A stretch of 64,000 nucleotides of DNA from Micromussa lordhowensis. Lineage: Eukaryota > Cnidaria > Anthozoa > Scleractinia > Lobophylliidae. The DNA lies in contig OZ026600.1 in assembly GCA_964020085.1 (NCBI GenBank), positions 11,567,348-11,631,347 of the forward strand, in the 5' to 3' direction. The notes below the pieces were generated by a model. It saw only the letters and a program-made list of their open reading frames with translations. It was not told the DNA's origin and ran no database searches. Positions 49,930 to 62,869 of this stretch are shown piece after piece. Numbering within the stretch: the stretch's first letter is position 1; every line of letters begins with the position of its first letter. Position numbers and translations under genes: made by a program.

Positions 49930-51539
49930 GGAGAACATTTTGCTGCAAACCGCGGCTCCAAAAGTGCCCGTAGAGCCGAGTTATGACAAATTTGCCAAGG
50001 ACACCTTAATCGGCCATTTTCTGAGAATTTGCCAAGGGCGGACCAAGGGAAAATGCTCAAAAAAGTAGGCCGACTGTAGGGGCTTCAAAAACACCCTGGC
50101 GCAATTTGCATCATCTTCTAATTGGTATGAGCTTGAAGTGCAATCATAGGACAACATGTTGCTGCAAACCGCGGCTCCAAAAGTGCCCGTAGAGCCGAGT
50201 TATGACAAATTTGCCAAGGACACCTAAATCGGCCATTTTCTGAGATTTTGCCAAGGGGAGACCAAGGGAAAATGCTCAAAAAAGTAGGCCGACTATAGGG
50301 GCTTCAAAAACACCTTTGCGCAAATTGCATCATCCCCTAATTGGCATGCGCTTGAAGTGCAATCATAGGAACACATTTTGCTGCAAACCGCGGCTCCAAA
50401 AGTGCCCGTAGAGCCCAGTTATGACAACTTTGCCAAGGACACCTAAATCGGCCATTTTCTGAGATTTTGCAAAGGGGGGACCAAGGGAAAATGCTCAAAA
50501 AAGTAGGCCGAATATAAGGGCTTCATAAACACCCTGGCACAAATTGCATCATCTCCTAATTGGTATGCGCTTGAAGTGCAATTATAGGAGAACATTTTGC
50601 TGCAAACCGCGGCTCCAAAAGTGCCCGTAGAGCCGAGTTATGACAAATTTGCCAAGGACACCTAAATCGGCCATTTTCTGAGATTTTGCCAAGTGGAGAC
50701 CAAGAGAAAATGCTCAAAAAAGTAGGCCGACTATAGGGGCTTCAAAAACACCCTGGCGCAAATTGCATCATCTTCTAATTGGTATGCGCTTGAAGTGCAA
50801 TCATAGGAACACATTTTGCTGCAAACCGCGGCTCCAAAAGTGCCCTTAGAGCCGAGTTATGACAAATTTGCCAAGGACACCTAAATCGGCCATTTTCTGA
50901 GATTTTGCCAAGGGCGGACCAAGGGAAAATGCTCAAAAAAGTAGGCCGACTATAGGGGCTTCATAAACACCCTGGCGCAAATAACATCATCTCCTAATTT
51001 GTATGCGCTTGAAGTGCAATCATAGGAGAACATTTTGCTGCAAACCGCGGGTCCAAAAGTGCCCGTAGGGCCGAGTTATGACAAATTTGCCAAGGACACC
51101 TAAATCGGCCATTTTCTGAGATTTTGCCAAGTGGAGACCAAGAGAAAATGCTCAAAAAAGTAGGCCGACTATAGGGGCTTCATAAACACCCTGGTGCAAA
51201 TTGCATCATCTCCTAATTGGTATGCGCTTAAAGTGCAATCATAGGAAAACATTTTGTTGCAAACCGCAGCTCCAAAAATGCCCATAGAGCCGAGTTATGA
51301 CAACTTTGCCAAGGACACCTAAATCGGCCATTTTCTGAGATTTTGCCAAGGGGGGACCAAGGGAAAATGCTCAAAAAAGTAGGCCGATTATAGGGGCTTA
51401 ATAAACACCCTGGCGCAAATTACATCATCTCCTAATTTGTATGCGCTTGAAGTGCAATCATAGGAGAACATTTTGCTGCAAACCGCGGCTCCAAAAGTGC
51501 CCGTAGAGCCGAGTTATGACAAATTTGCCAAGGACACCT
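49930..51539. repeat. 33-monomer repeat, copy 2
   Basis: This is the downstream partner of 42703-44312 at a lag of exactly 7227 bp. Differences include GCCCTTAGAGCC near 50842, GTAGGGCCGAG near 51066 and GCCCATAGAGCC near 51281. Similarity ends where this copy enters a B-type monomer (CACCTTAATCGG at 51535) that the first copy reaches only two monomers later. Confidence 0.85.
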
Positions 51540-53033
51540 TAATCGGCCATTTTCTGAGAATTTGCCAAGGGCGGACCAAGGGAAAATGCTCAAAAAAGTA
51601 GGCCGACTGTAGGGGCTTCAAAAACACCCTGGCGCAAATTGCATCATCTTTTAATTGGTATGAGCTTGAAGTGCAATCATAGGACAACATTTTGCTGCAA
51701 ACCGCGGGTCCAAAAGTGCCCGTAGAGCCGAGTTATGACAAATTTGCCAAGGACACCTTAATCGGCCATTTTCTGAGAATTTGCCAAGTGGGGACCAAGG
51801 GAAAATGCTCAAAAAAGTAGGCCGACTATAGGGGCTTCATAAACACCTTGGCGCAAATTGCATCATCTCCTAATTGGTATGCACTTGAAGTGCAATCATA
51901 GGAGTACATTTTGCTGCAAGCCGCGGCTCCAAAAGTGCCCGTAGAGCCGAGTTATGACAACTGTGCCAAGGACACCTAAATCGGCCATTTTCTGAGATTT
52001 TGCCAAGGGGGGACCAAGGGAAAATGCTCAAAAAAGTAGGCCGACTATAGGGGCTTCATAAACACCCTGGCGCAAATTACATCATCTCCTAATTTGTATG
52101 CGCTTGAAGTGCAATCATAGGAGAACATTTTGCTGCAAACCGCGGGTCCAAAAGTGCCCGTAGAGCCGAGTTATGACAAATTTGCCAAGGACACCTAAAT
52201 CGGCCATTTTCTGAGATTTTGCCAAGGGGGGACCAAGGGAAAATGCTCAAAAAAGTAGGCCGACTGTAGGGGCTTCAAAAACACCCTGGGGCAAATTGCA
52301 TCATCTTCTAATTGGTATGAGCTTGAAGTGCAATCATAGGACAACATGTTGCTGCAAACCGCGGGTCTAAAAGTGCCCGCAGAGCCGAGTTATGACAAAT
52401 TTGCCAAGGACACCTAAATCGGCCATTTTCTGAGATTTTGCCAAGGGGAGACCAAGGGAAAATGCTCAAAAAAGTAGGCCGACTATAGGGGCTTCAAAAA
52501 CACCTTTGCGCAAATTGCATCATCTCCTAATTGGCATGCGCTTGAAGTGCAATCATAGGAACACATTTTGCTGCAAACCGCGGCTCCAAAAGTGCCCGTA
52601 GAGCCCAGTTATGACAACTTTGCCAAGGACACCTTAATCGGCCATTTTCTGAGAATTTGCCAAGGGCGGACCAAGGGAAAATGCTCAAAAAAGTAGGCCG
52701 ACTGTAGGGGCTTCAAAAACACCCTGGCGCAAATTGCATCATCTTTTAATTGGTATGAGCTTGAAGTGCAATCATAGGACAACATTTTGCTGCAAACCGC
52801 GGGTCCAAAAGTGCCCGTAGAGCCGAGTTATGACAAATTTGCCAAGGACACCTTAATCGGCCATTTTCTGAGAATTTGCCAAGGGGGGACCAAGGGAAAA
52901 TGCTCAAAAAAGTAGGCCGACTGTAGGGGCTTCAAAAACACCTTTGCGCAAATTGCATCATCTTCTAATTGGTATGAGCTTGAAGTACAATCATAGGACA
53001 ACATTTTGCTGCAAACCGCGGGTCGAAAAGTGC
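51540..53033. repeat. Satellite monomers, alternating B-type and majority type
   Basis: About seven monomers lie here. The pair of landmarks TCATCTTTTAATTGG followed by GGACAACATTTTGC occurs at 51645 and 52740, again 1095 bp apart, although the monomers between are not closely matched. Variants include ACTGTGCC near 51961, CCCGCAGAGCC near 52376 and GGTCGAAAAG near 53020. There is no gene. Confidence 0.78.
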
Positions 53034-53994
53034 CCGTAGAGCCGAGTTATGACAAATTTGCCAAGGACACCTAAATCGGCCATTTTCTGAGATTTTGCCA
53101 AGGGGGGACCAAGGGAAAATGCTCAAAAAAGTAGGTCGACTAAAGGGGCTTCAAAAACACCCTGGCGCAAATTGCATCATCTCCTAATTGGTATGCACTT
53201 GAAGTGCAATCATAGGAGAACATTTTGCTGCCAACCGCGGCTCCAAAACTGCCCGTAGAGCCGAGTTATGACAAATTTGCCAAGGACACCTAAATCGGCC
53301 ATTTTCTGAGATTTTGCCAAGTGGGGACCAAGGGAAAATGCTCAAAAAAGTAGGCCGACTATAGGGGCTTCATAAACACCTTGGCGCAAATTGCATCATC
53401 TCCTAATTGGTATGCGCTTGAAGTGCAATCATAGGAGTACATTTTGCTGCAAACCGCGGCTCAAAAAGTGCCCGTAGAGCCGAGTTATGACAACTTTGCC
53501 AAGGACACCTAAATCGGCCATTTTCTGAGATTTTGCCAAGGGGGGACCAAGGGAAAATGCTCAAAAAAGTAGGCCGACTATAGGGGCTTCATAAACACCC
53601 TGGCGCAAATTACATCATCTCCTAATTTGTATGCGCTTGAAGTGCAATCATAGGAGAACATTTTGCTGCAAACCGCGGGTCCAAAAGTGCCCGTAGAGCC
53701 GAGTTATGACAAATTTGCCAAGGACACCTAAATCGGCCATTTTCTGAGATTTTGCCAAGGGGGGACCAAGGGAAAATGCTCAAAAAAGTAGGCCGACTGT
53801 AGGGGCTTCAAAAACACCCTGGGGCAAATTGCATCATCTTCTAATTGGTATCAGCTTGAAGTGCAATCATAGGACAACATGTTGCTGCAAACCGCGGGTC
53901 CAAAAGTGCCCGTAGAGCCGAGTTATGACAAATTTGCCAAGGACACCTAAATCGGCCATTTTCTGAGATTTTGCCAAGGGGAGACCAAGGGAAA
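53034..53994. repeat. Repeat block H, copy 2
   Basis: Partner of 45150-46110. It has GTAGGTCGACTAAAGG near 53133 where copy 1 has GTAGGCCGACTAAAGG, CTCAAAAAGTGCC near 53461, and TATCAGCTT near 53850 for TATGAGCTT. Confidence 0.82.
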
Positions 53995-56212
53995 ATGCTC
54001 AAAAAAGTAGGCCGACTATAGGGGGTTCAAAAACACCTTTGCGCAAATTGCATCATCTCCTAATTGGCATGCGCTTGAAGTGCAATCATAGGAACACATT
54101 TTGCTGCAAACCGCGGCTCCAAAAGTGCCCGTAGAGCCCAGTTATGACAACTTTGCCAAGGACACCTTAATCGGCCATTTTCTGAGAATTTGCCAAGGGG
54201 GGACCAAGGGAAAATGCTTAAAAAAGTAGGCCGACTATAGGGGCTTCATAAACACCCTGGCGCAAATTGCATCATCTCCTAATTGGTATGCGCTTGAAGT
54301 GCAATCATAGGAGAACATTTTGCTGCAAACCGCGGCTCCAAAAGTGCCCGTAGAGCCGAGTTATGACAAATTTGCCAAGGACACCTTAATCGGCCATTTT
54401 CTGAGAATTTGCCAAGTGGGGACCAAGAGAAAATGCTCAAAAAAGTAGGCCGACTGTAGGGGCTTCAAAAACACCCTGGCGCAAATTGCATCATCTCCTA
54501 ATTGGTATGCGCTTGAAGTGCAATCATAGGAACACATTTTGCTGCAAACCGCGGCTCCAAAAGTGCCCGTAGAGCCCAGTTATGACAACTTTGCCAAGGA
54601 CACCTAAATCGGCCATTTTCTGAGATTTTGCCAAGGGGGGACCAAGGTAAAATGCTCAAAAAAGTAGGCCGACTATAGGGGCTTCATAAACACCCTGGCG
54701 CAAATTGCATCATCTCCTAATTGGTATGCGCTTAAAGTGCAATCATAGGAACACATTTTGCTGCAAACCGCGGCTCCAAAAGTGCCCGTAGAGCCGAGTT
54801 ATTACAAATTTGCCAAGGACACCTTAATCGGCCATTTTCTGAGAATTTGCCAAGTGGGGACCAAGGGAAAATGCTCAAAAAAGTAGGCCGACTATAGGGG
54901 CTTCATAAACACCCTGGTGCAAATTGCATCATCTCCTAATTGGTATGCGCTTGAAGTGCAATCATAGGAGAACATTTTGCTGCAAACCGCGGCTCCAAAA
55001 GTGCCCGTAGAGCGGAGTTATGACAAATTTGTCAAGGACACCTTAATCGGCCATTTTCTGAGAATTTGCCAAGGGCGGACCAAGGGAAAATGCTCAAAAA
55101 AGTAGGCCGACTGTAGGGGCTTCAAAAACACCCTGGCGCAAATTGCATCATGTTTTAATTGGTATGAGCTTGAAGTGCAATCATAGGACAACATTTTGCT
55201 GCAAACTGCGGGTCCAAAAGTGCCCGTAGAGCCGAGTTATGACAAATTTGCCAAGGACACCTTAATCGGCCATTTCTGAGAATTTGCCAAGGGGGGACCA
55301 AGGGAAAATGCTCAAAAAAGTAGGCCGACTGTATGGGCTTCAAAAACACCTTTGCGCAAATTGCATCATCTTCTAATTGGTATGAGCTCGAAGTGCAATC
55401 ATAGGACAACATTTTGCGGCAAACCGCGGCTCCAAAAGTGCCCGTAGAGCCGAGTTATGACAAATTTGCCAAGGACACCTAAATCGGCCATTTTCTGAGA
55501 TTTTGCCAAGCGGGGACCAAAGGGAAATGCTCAAAAAAGTAGGCCGACTAAAGGGGCTTCAAAAACACCCTGGCGCAAATTGCATCATCTCCTAATTGGT
55601 ATGCACTTGAAGTGCAATCATAGGAGAACATTTTGCTGCCAACCGCGGCTCCAAAACTGCCCGTAGAGCCGAGTTATGACAAATTTGCCAAGGACACCTA
55701 AATCGGCCATTTTCTGAGATTTTGCCAAGTGGGGACCAAGGGAAAATGCTCAAAAAAGTAGGCCGACTATAGGGGCTTCATAAACACCTTGGCGCAAATT
55801 GCATCATCTCCTAATTGGTATGCGCTTGAAGTGCAATCATAGGAGTACATTTTGCTGCAAACCGCGGCTCCAAAAGTGCCCGTAGAGCCGAGTTATGACA
55901 ACTTTGCCAAGGACACCTAAATCGGCCATTTTCTGAGATTTTGCCAAGGGGGGACCAAGGGAAAATGCTCAAAAAAGTAGGCCGACTATAGGGGCTTCAA
56001 AAACACCCTGGCGCAAATTGCATCATCTCCTAATTGGTATGCGCTTGAAGTGCAATCATAGGAGAACATTTTGCTGCAAACTGCGGCTCCAAAAGTGCCC
56101 GTAGAGCCGAGTTATGACAAATTTGCCAAGGACACCTAAATCGGCCATTTTCTGAGATTTTGCCAAGGGGGGACCAAGGGAAAATGCTCAAAAAAGTAGG
56201 CCGACTATAGGG
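53995..56212. repeat. Satellite monomers with a short third copy of the block H start
   Basis: About ten monomers lie here. The segment at about 55546-55985 repeats 53138-53577 (lag 2408 bp, 11 monomers less 1 bp), including GACTAAAGGGGC and TGCTGCCAACCGCGG. Single oddities are TTTGTCAAGG near 55028, a one-T loss in CCATTTCTGAG near 55272, and TTTTGCGGCAAACC near 55412. Stop-free stretches here are satellite, not a gene. Confidence 0.8.
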
Positions 56213-58033
56213 GCTTCATAAACACCCTGGCGCAAATTGCATCATCTCCTAATTGGTATGCGCTTGAAGTGCAATCATAGGAACACATTTTGCTGCAAAC
56301 CGCGGCTCCAAAAGTGCCCGTAGAGCCCAGTTATGACAACTTTGCCAAGGACACCTAAATCGGCCATTTTCTGAGATTTTGCCAAGGGGGGACCAAGGGA
56401 AAATGCTCAAAAAAGTAGGCCGACTATAGGGGCTTCATAAACACCCTAGCGCAAATTGCATCATCTCCTAATTGGTATGCGCTTGAAGTGCAATTATAGG
56501 AGAACATTTTGCTGCAAACCGCGGCTCCAAACGTGCCCGTAGAGCCGAGTTATGACAAATTTGCCAAGGACACCTTAATCGGCCCTTTTCTGAGAATTTG
56601 CCAAGTGGGGACCAAGGGAAAATGCTCAAAAAAGTAGGCCGACTGTAGGGGCTTCAAAAACACCCTGGCGCATATTGCATCATCTCCTAATTGGTATGCG
56701 CTTGAAGTGCAATCATAGGAGAACATTTTGCTGCAAACCGCGGCTCCAAAACTGCCCGTAGAGCCGAGTTATGACAAATTTGCCAAGGACACCTAAATCG
56801 GCCATTTTCTGAGATTTTGCCAAGGGGGGACCAAGGGAAAATGCTCAAAAAAGTAGGCCGACTATAGGGGCTTCATAAACACCCTGGCGCAAATTGCATC
56901 ATCTTGTAATTGGTATGCGCTTGAAGAGCAATTATAGGAGAACATTTTGCTGCAAACCGCGGCTCTAAAAGTGCCCGTAGAGCCGAGTTATGACAAATTT
57001 GCCAAGGACACCTTAATCGGCCATTTTCTGAGAATTTGCCAAGTGGGGAACAAGGGAAAATGCTCAAAAAAGTAGGCCGACTGTAGGGGCTTCAAAAACA
57101 CCCTGGCGCAAATTGCATCATCTCCTAATTGGTATGCGCTTAAAGTGCAATCATAGGAGAACATTTTGCTGCAAACCGCGGCTCCAAAACTGCCCGTAGA
57201 GCCGAGTTATGACAAATTTGCCAAGGACACCTAAATCGGCCATTTTCTGAGATTTTGCCAAGTGGGGACCAAGGAAAAATGCTCAAAAAAGTAGGCCGAC
57301 TGTAGGGGCTTCATAAACACCCTGGCGCAAATTGCATCATCTTCTAATTGGTATGCGCTTGAAGTGCAATTATAGGAGTACATTTTGCTGCAAACCGCGG
57401 CTCCAAAAGTGCCTGTAGAGCCGAGTTATGACAACTTTGCCAAGGACACCTAAATCGGCCATTTTCTGAGATTTTGCCAAGGGGGGACCAAGGGAAAATG
57501 CTCAAAAAAGTAGGCCGACTATAGGGGCTTCATAAACACGCTCGCGCAAATTACATCATCTCCTAATTTGTATGCGCTTGAAGTGCAATCATAGGAGAAC
57601 ATTTTGCTGCAAACCGCGGGTCCAAAAATGCCCGTAGAGCCGAGTTATGACAAATTTGCCAAGGACACCTAAATCGGCCATTTTCTGAGATTTTGCCAAG
57701 GGGGGACCAAGGGAAAATGCTCAAAAAAGTAGGCCGACTGTAGGGGCTTCAAAAACACCCCGGGGCAAATTGCATCATCTTCTAATTGGTATGAGCTTGA
57801 AGTGCAATCATAGGACAACATGTTGCTGCAAACCGCGGGTCCAAAAGTGCCCGTAGAGCCGAGTTATGACAAATTTGCCAAGGACACCTAAATCGGCCAT
57901 TTTCTGAGATTTTGCCAAGGGGAGACCAAGGGAAAATGCTCAAAAAAGTAGGCCGACTATAGGGGCTTCAAAAACACCTTTGCGCAAATTGCATCATCTC
58001 CTAATTGGCATGCGCTTGAAGTGCAATCATAGG
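56213..58033. repeat. Repeat block G, copy 2
   Basis: Partner of 46140-47960 (lag 10073 bp) and, in part, of 62870-64000 (lag 6327 bp). It shares CGCATATTGCATC (56668) with copy 3 but not with copy 1. It differs by GGCCCTTTTCTGAG near 56581, ACGCTCGCGC near 57538 and CCCCGGGGC near 57758. Confidence 0.9.
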
Positions 58034-61000
58034 AACACATTTTGCTGCAAATCGCGGCTCCAAAAGTGCCCGTAGAGCCCAGTTATGACAACTTTGCCAA
58101 GGACACCTAAATCGGCCATTTTCTGAGATTTTGCCAAGGGGGGACCAAGGGAAAATGCTTAAAAAAGTAGGCCGACTATAAGGGCTTCATAAACACCCTG
58201 GCGCAAATTGCATCATCTCCTAATTGGTATGCGCTTGAAGTGCAATTATAGGAGAACATTCTGCTGCAAACCGCGGCTCCAAAAGTGCCCGTAGAGCCGA
58301 GTTATGACAAATTTGCCAAGGACACCTTAATCGGCCATTTTCTGAGAATTTGCCAAGTGGGGACCAAGGGAAAATGCTCAAAAAAGTAGGCCGACTGTAG
58401 GGGCTTCAAAAACACCCTGGCGCAAATTGCATCATCTCCTAATTGGTATGCGCTTGAAGTGCAATCATAGGAACACATTTTGCTGCAAACCGCGGCTCCA
58501 AAAGTGCCCGTAGAGCCCTGTTATGACAACTTTGCCAAGGACACCTAAATCGGCCATTTTCTGAGATTTTGCCAAGGGGGGACCAAGGGAAAATGCTCAA
58601 AAAAGTAGGCCGACAATAGGGGCTTCATAAACACCCTGGCGCAAATTGCATCATCTCCTAATTGGTATGCGCTTGAAGTGCAATCATAGGAGAACATTTT
58701 GCTGCAAACCGCGGCTCCAAAAGTGCCCGTAGAGCCGAGTTATGACAAATTTGCCAAGGACACCTTAATCGGCCATTTTCTGAGAATTTGCCAAGGGCGG
58801 ACCAAGGGAAAATGCTCAAAAAAGTAGGCCGACTATAGGGGCTTCAAAAACACCCTGGCGCAAATTGCATCATCTTCTAATTGGTATGAGCTTGAAGTGC
58901 AATCATAGGACAACATTTTGCTGCAAACCGCGGCTCCAAAAGTGCCCGTAGAGCCGAGTTATGACAAATTTGCCAAGGACACCTAAATCGGCCATTTTCT
59001 GAGATTTTGCCAAGGGGGGACCAAGGGAAAATGCTCAAAAAAGTAGGCCGACTATAGGGGCTTCATAAACACCCTGGCGCAAATTACATCATCTCCTAAT
59101 TTGTATGCGCGTGAAGTGCAATCATAGGAGGACATTTTGCTGCAAATCGCGGGTCCAAAAGTGCCCGTAGAGCCGAGTTATGACAAATTTGCCAAGGACA
59201 CCTAAATCGGCCATTTTCTGAGATTTTGCCAAGGGGGGACCAAGGGAAAATGCTCAAAAAAGTAGGCCGACTATAGGGGCTTCATAAACACCCTGGCGCA
59301 AATTGCATCATCTCCTAATTGGTATGCGCTTGAAGTGCAATCATAGGAGTACATTTTGCTGCAAACCGCGGCTCCAAAAGTGCCCGTAGAGCCGAGTTAT
59401 GACAACTTTGCCAAGGACACCTAAATCGGCCATTTTCTGAGATTTTGCCAAGGGGGGACCAAGGGAAAATGCTCAAAAAAGTAGGCCGACTATAGGGGCT
59501 TCATAAACACCCTGGCGCAAATTACATCATCTCCTAATTTGTATGCGCTTGAAGTGCAATCATAGGAGTACATTTTGCTGCAAACCGCGGGTCCAAAAGT
59601 GCCCGTAGAGCCGAGTTATGACAAATTTGCCAAGGACACCTAAATCGGCCATTTTCTGAGATTTTGCCAAGGGGGGACCAAGGGAAAATGCTCAAAAAAG
59701 TAGGCCAACTGTAGGGGCTTCAAAAACACCCTGGCGCAAATTCCATCATCTCCTAATTGGTATGCGCTTAAAGTGCAATGATAGGACAACATTTTGCTGC
59801 AAACCGCGGCTCCAAAAGTGCCCGTAGAGCCGAGTTATGACAAATTTGCCAAGGACACCTAAATCGGCCATTTTCTGAGCTTTTGCCAAGGGGGGACCAA
59901 GGGAAAATGCCCAAAAAAGTAGGCCGACTATAGGGGCTTCATAAACACCCTGGCGCAAATTGCATCATCTCCTAATTGGTATGCGCTTGAAGTGCAATCA
60001 TAGGAGAACATTTTGCTGCAAACCGCGGCTCCAAACGTGCCCGTAGAGCCGAGTTATGACAAATTTGCCAAGGACACCTTAATCGGCCATTTTCTGAGAA
60101 AATGCTCAAAAAAGTAGGCCGACTGTAGGGGCTTCATAAACACCCTGGCGCAAATTGCATCATCTTCTAATTGGTATGAGCTTGAAGTGCAATCATAGGA
60201 GAACATTTTGCTGCAAACCGCGGCTCCAAAAGTGCCCGTAGAGCCGAGTTATGACAAATTTGCCAAGGACACCTAAATCGGCCATTTTCTGAGATTTTGC
60301 CAAGGGGAGACCAAGGGAAAATGCTCAGAAAAGTAGGCCGACTATAGGGGCTTCAAAAACACCTTTGCGCAAATTGCATCATCTCCTAATTGGCATGCGC
60401 TTGAAGTGCAATCATAGGAACACATTTTGCTGCAAACCGCGGCTCAAAAAGTGCCCGTAGAGCCCAGTTATGACAACTTTGCCAAGGACACCTAAATCGG
60501 CCATTTTCTGAGATTTTGCCAAGGGGGGACCAAGGGAAAATGCTCAAAAAAGTAGGCCGACTATAGGGGCTTCAAAAACACCCTGGCGCAAATTGCATCA
60601 TCTCCTAATTGGTATGCGCTTGAAGTGCAATCATAGGAGAACATTTTGCTGCAAACCGCGGCTCCAAAACTGCCCGTAGAGCCGAGTTATGACAAATTTG
60701 CCAAGGACACCTAAATCGGCCATTTTCTGAGATTTTGCCAAGGGGGAACCAAGGGAAAATGCTCAAAAAAGTAGGCCGACTATAGGGGCTTCAAAAACAC
60801 CCTTGCGCAAATTGCATCATCTCTTAATTGGTCTGCGCTTGAAGTGCAATCATAGGAGAACATTTTGCTGCAAACCGCGGCTCCAAAAGTGCCCGTAGAG
60901 CCGAGTTATGACAAATTTGCCAAGGACACCTAAATCGGCCATTTTCTGAGATTTTGCCAAGTGGGGACCAAGGGAAAATGCTCAAAAAAGTAGGCCGACT

Positions 61001-62869
61001 ATAGGGGCTTCATAAACAGCGTGGCGCAAATTGCATCATCTCCTAATTGGTATGCGCTTGAAGTGCAATCATAGGAGTACATTTTGCTGCAAACCGCGGC
61101 TCCAAAAGTGCCCGTAGAGCCGAGTTATGACAACTTTGCCAAGGACACCTAAATCGGCCATTTTCTGAGATTTTGCCAAGGGGGGACCAAGGGAAAATGC
61201 TCAAAAAAGTAGGCCGACTATAGGGGCTTCATAAACACCCTGGCGCAAATTACATCATCTCCTAATTTGTATGCGCTTGAAGTGCAATCATAGGAGAACA
61301 GTTTGCTGCAAACCGCGGGTCCAAAAGTGCCCGTAGAGCCGAGTTATGACAAATTTGCCAAGGACACCTAAATCGGCCATTTTCTGAGATTTTGCCAAGT
61401 GGGGACCAAGGGAAAATGCTCAAAAAAGTAGGCCGACTGTAGGGGCTTCAAAAACACCCTGGCGCAAATTCCATCATCTCCTAATTGGTATGCGCTTGAA
61501 GTGCAATCATAGGACAACATTTTGCTGCAAACCGCGGCTCCAAAAGTGCCCGTAGAGCCGAGTTATGACAAATTTGCCAAGGACACCTAAATCGGCCATT
61601 TTCTGAGATTTTGCCAAGGGGGGACCAAGGGAAAATGCCCAAAAAAGTAGGCCGACTATAGGGGCTTCATAAACACCCTGGCGCAAATTGCATCATCTCC
61701 TAATTGGTATGCGCTTGAAGTGCAATCATAGGAGAACATTTTGCTGGAAACCGCGGCTCCAAAACTGCCCGTAGAGCCGAGTTATGACAAATTTGCCAAG
61801 GACACCTAAATCGGCCATTTTCTGAGAATTTGCCAAGTGGGGACCAAGGGAAAATGCTCAAAAAAGTAGGCCGACTATAGGGGCTTCATAAACACCCTGA
61901 CGCAAATTGCATCATCTCCTAATTGGTATGCGCTTGAAGTGCAATCATAGGAGAACATTTTGCTGCAAACCGCGGCTCCAAAAGTGCCCGTAGAGCCGAG
62001 TTATGACAAATTTGCCAAGGACACCTTAATCGGCCATTTTCTGAGAATTTGCCAAGGGCGGACCAAGGGAAAATGCTCAAAAAAGTAGGCCGACTATAGG
62101 GGCTTCAAAAACACCCTGGCGCAAATTGCATCATCTTTTAATTGGTATGAGCTTAAAGTGCAATCATAGGACAACATTTTGCTGCAAACCGCGGCTCCAA
62201 AAGTGCCCGTAGAGCCGAGTTATGACAAATTTGCCAAGGACACCTAAATCGGCCATTTTCTGAGATTTTGCCAAGGGGGGACCAAGGGAAAATGCTCAAA
62301 AAAGTAGGCCGACTATAGGGGCTTCAAAAACAATCTGGCGCAAATTGCATCATCTCGTAATTGGTATGCGCTTGAAGTGCAATCATAGGAGAACATTTTG
62401 CTGCAAACCGCGGCTCCAAAACTGCCCGTAGAGCCGAGTTATCACAAATTTGCCAAGGACACCTAAATCGGCCATTTTCTGAGATTGTGCCAAGTGGGGA
62501 CCAAGGGAAAATGCTCAAAAAAGTAGGCCGACTATAGGGGCTTCATAAACACCTTTGCGCAAATTGCATCATCTCCTAATTGGTATGCGCTTGAAGTGCA
62601 ATCATAGGAGTACATTTTGCTGCAAACCGCGGCTCCAAAAGTGCCCGTAGAGCCGAGTTATGACAACTTTGCCAAGGACACCTAAATCGGCCATTTTCTG
62701 AGATTTTGCCAAGGGGGGACCAAGGGAAAATGCTCAAAAAAGTAGGCCGACTATAGGGGCTTCATAAACACCCTGGCGCGAATTACATCATCTCCTAATT
62801 TGTATGCGCTTGAAGTGCAATCATAGGAGAACATTTTGCTGCAAACCGCGGGTCCAAAAGTGCCCGTAG
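58034..62869. repeat. Satellite monomers without a long near-identical partner in the window
   Basis: About 22 monomers of mixed type lie here, including B-type copies near 58320, 58760, 60075 and 62025. I could not find a multi-kilobase match to the rest of the window, so partners may lie to the right of it. The segment contains the one short monomer with a 24-bp deletion (60003-60197). There is no gene or unique sequence. Confidence 0.75.
60003..60197 (+). repeat. Internally deleted monomer (195 bp, 24-bp loss)
   Basis: Near 60100 the sequence runs from TTTCTGAGAA straight into AATGCTCAAAA. It lacks the stretch between the second TTTGCC and the GGGAA that normally lies there, which is 24 bases. 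The short repeat GAA borders the lost segment. The monomer is B-type (CACCTTAATCGG). The loss removes the spacer between the inner arms of dyad 2 and explains why the block G copies 2 and 3 are 6327 rather than about 6351 bp apart. Confidence 0.92.

Larger units (their letters stand above)
41827..58031. repeat. Range of the GGACAACATGTTGC monomer variant
   Basis: Eight monomers start GGACAACATGTTGC instead of GGACAACATTTTGC: 41827, 42922, 45988, 47740, 50149, 52339, 53872 and 57813. I see none before 41.8 kb. All follow a B-type monomer. The variant therefore arose once and spread by local duplication in the right part of the window. Confidence 0.85.

Noticed and set aside
55155..55412. Open reading frame of 85 codons on the minus strand, and about 25 similar ones of 61-77 codons on both strands
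   Set aside because: All are the same satellite read in one of a few frames. Since 219 is divisible by 3, the frame is kept from monomer to monomer, but a stop recurs in each. The minus-strand frame is usually closed by the TAG within ACTATAGG; B-type monomers with ACTGTAGG lose that stop and give the longer versions. There is no start context, codon bias or conserved protein pattern beyond the DNA repeat.
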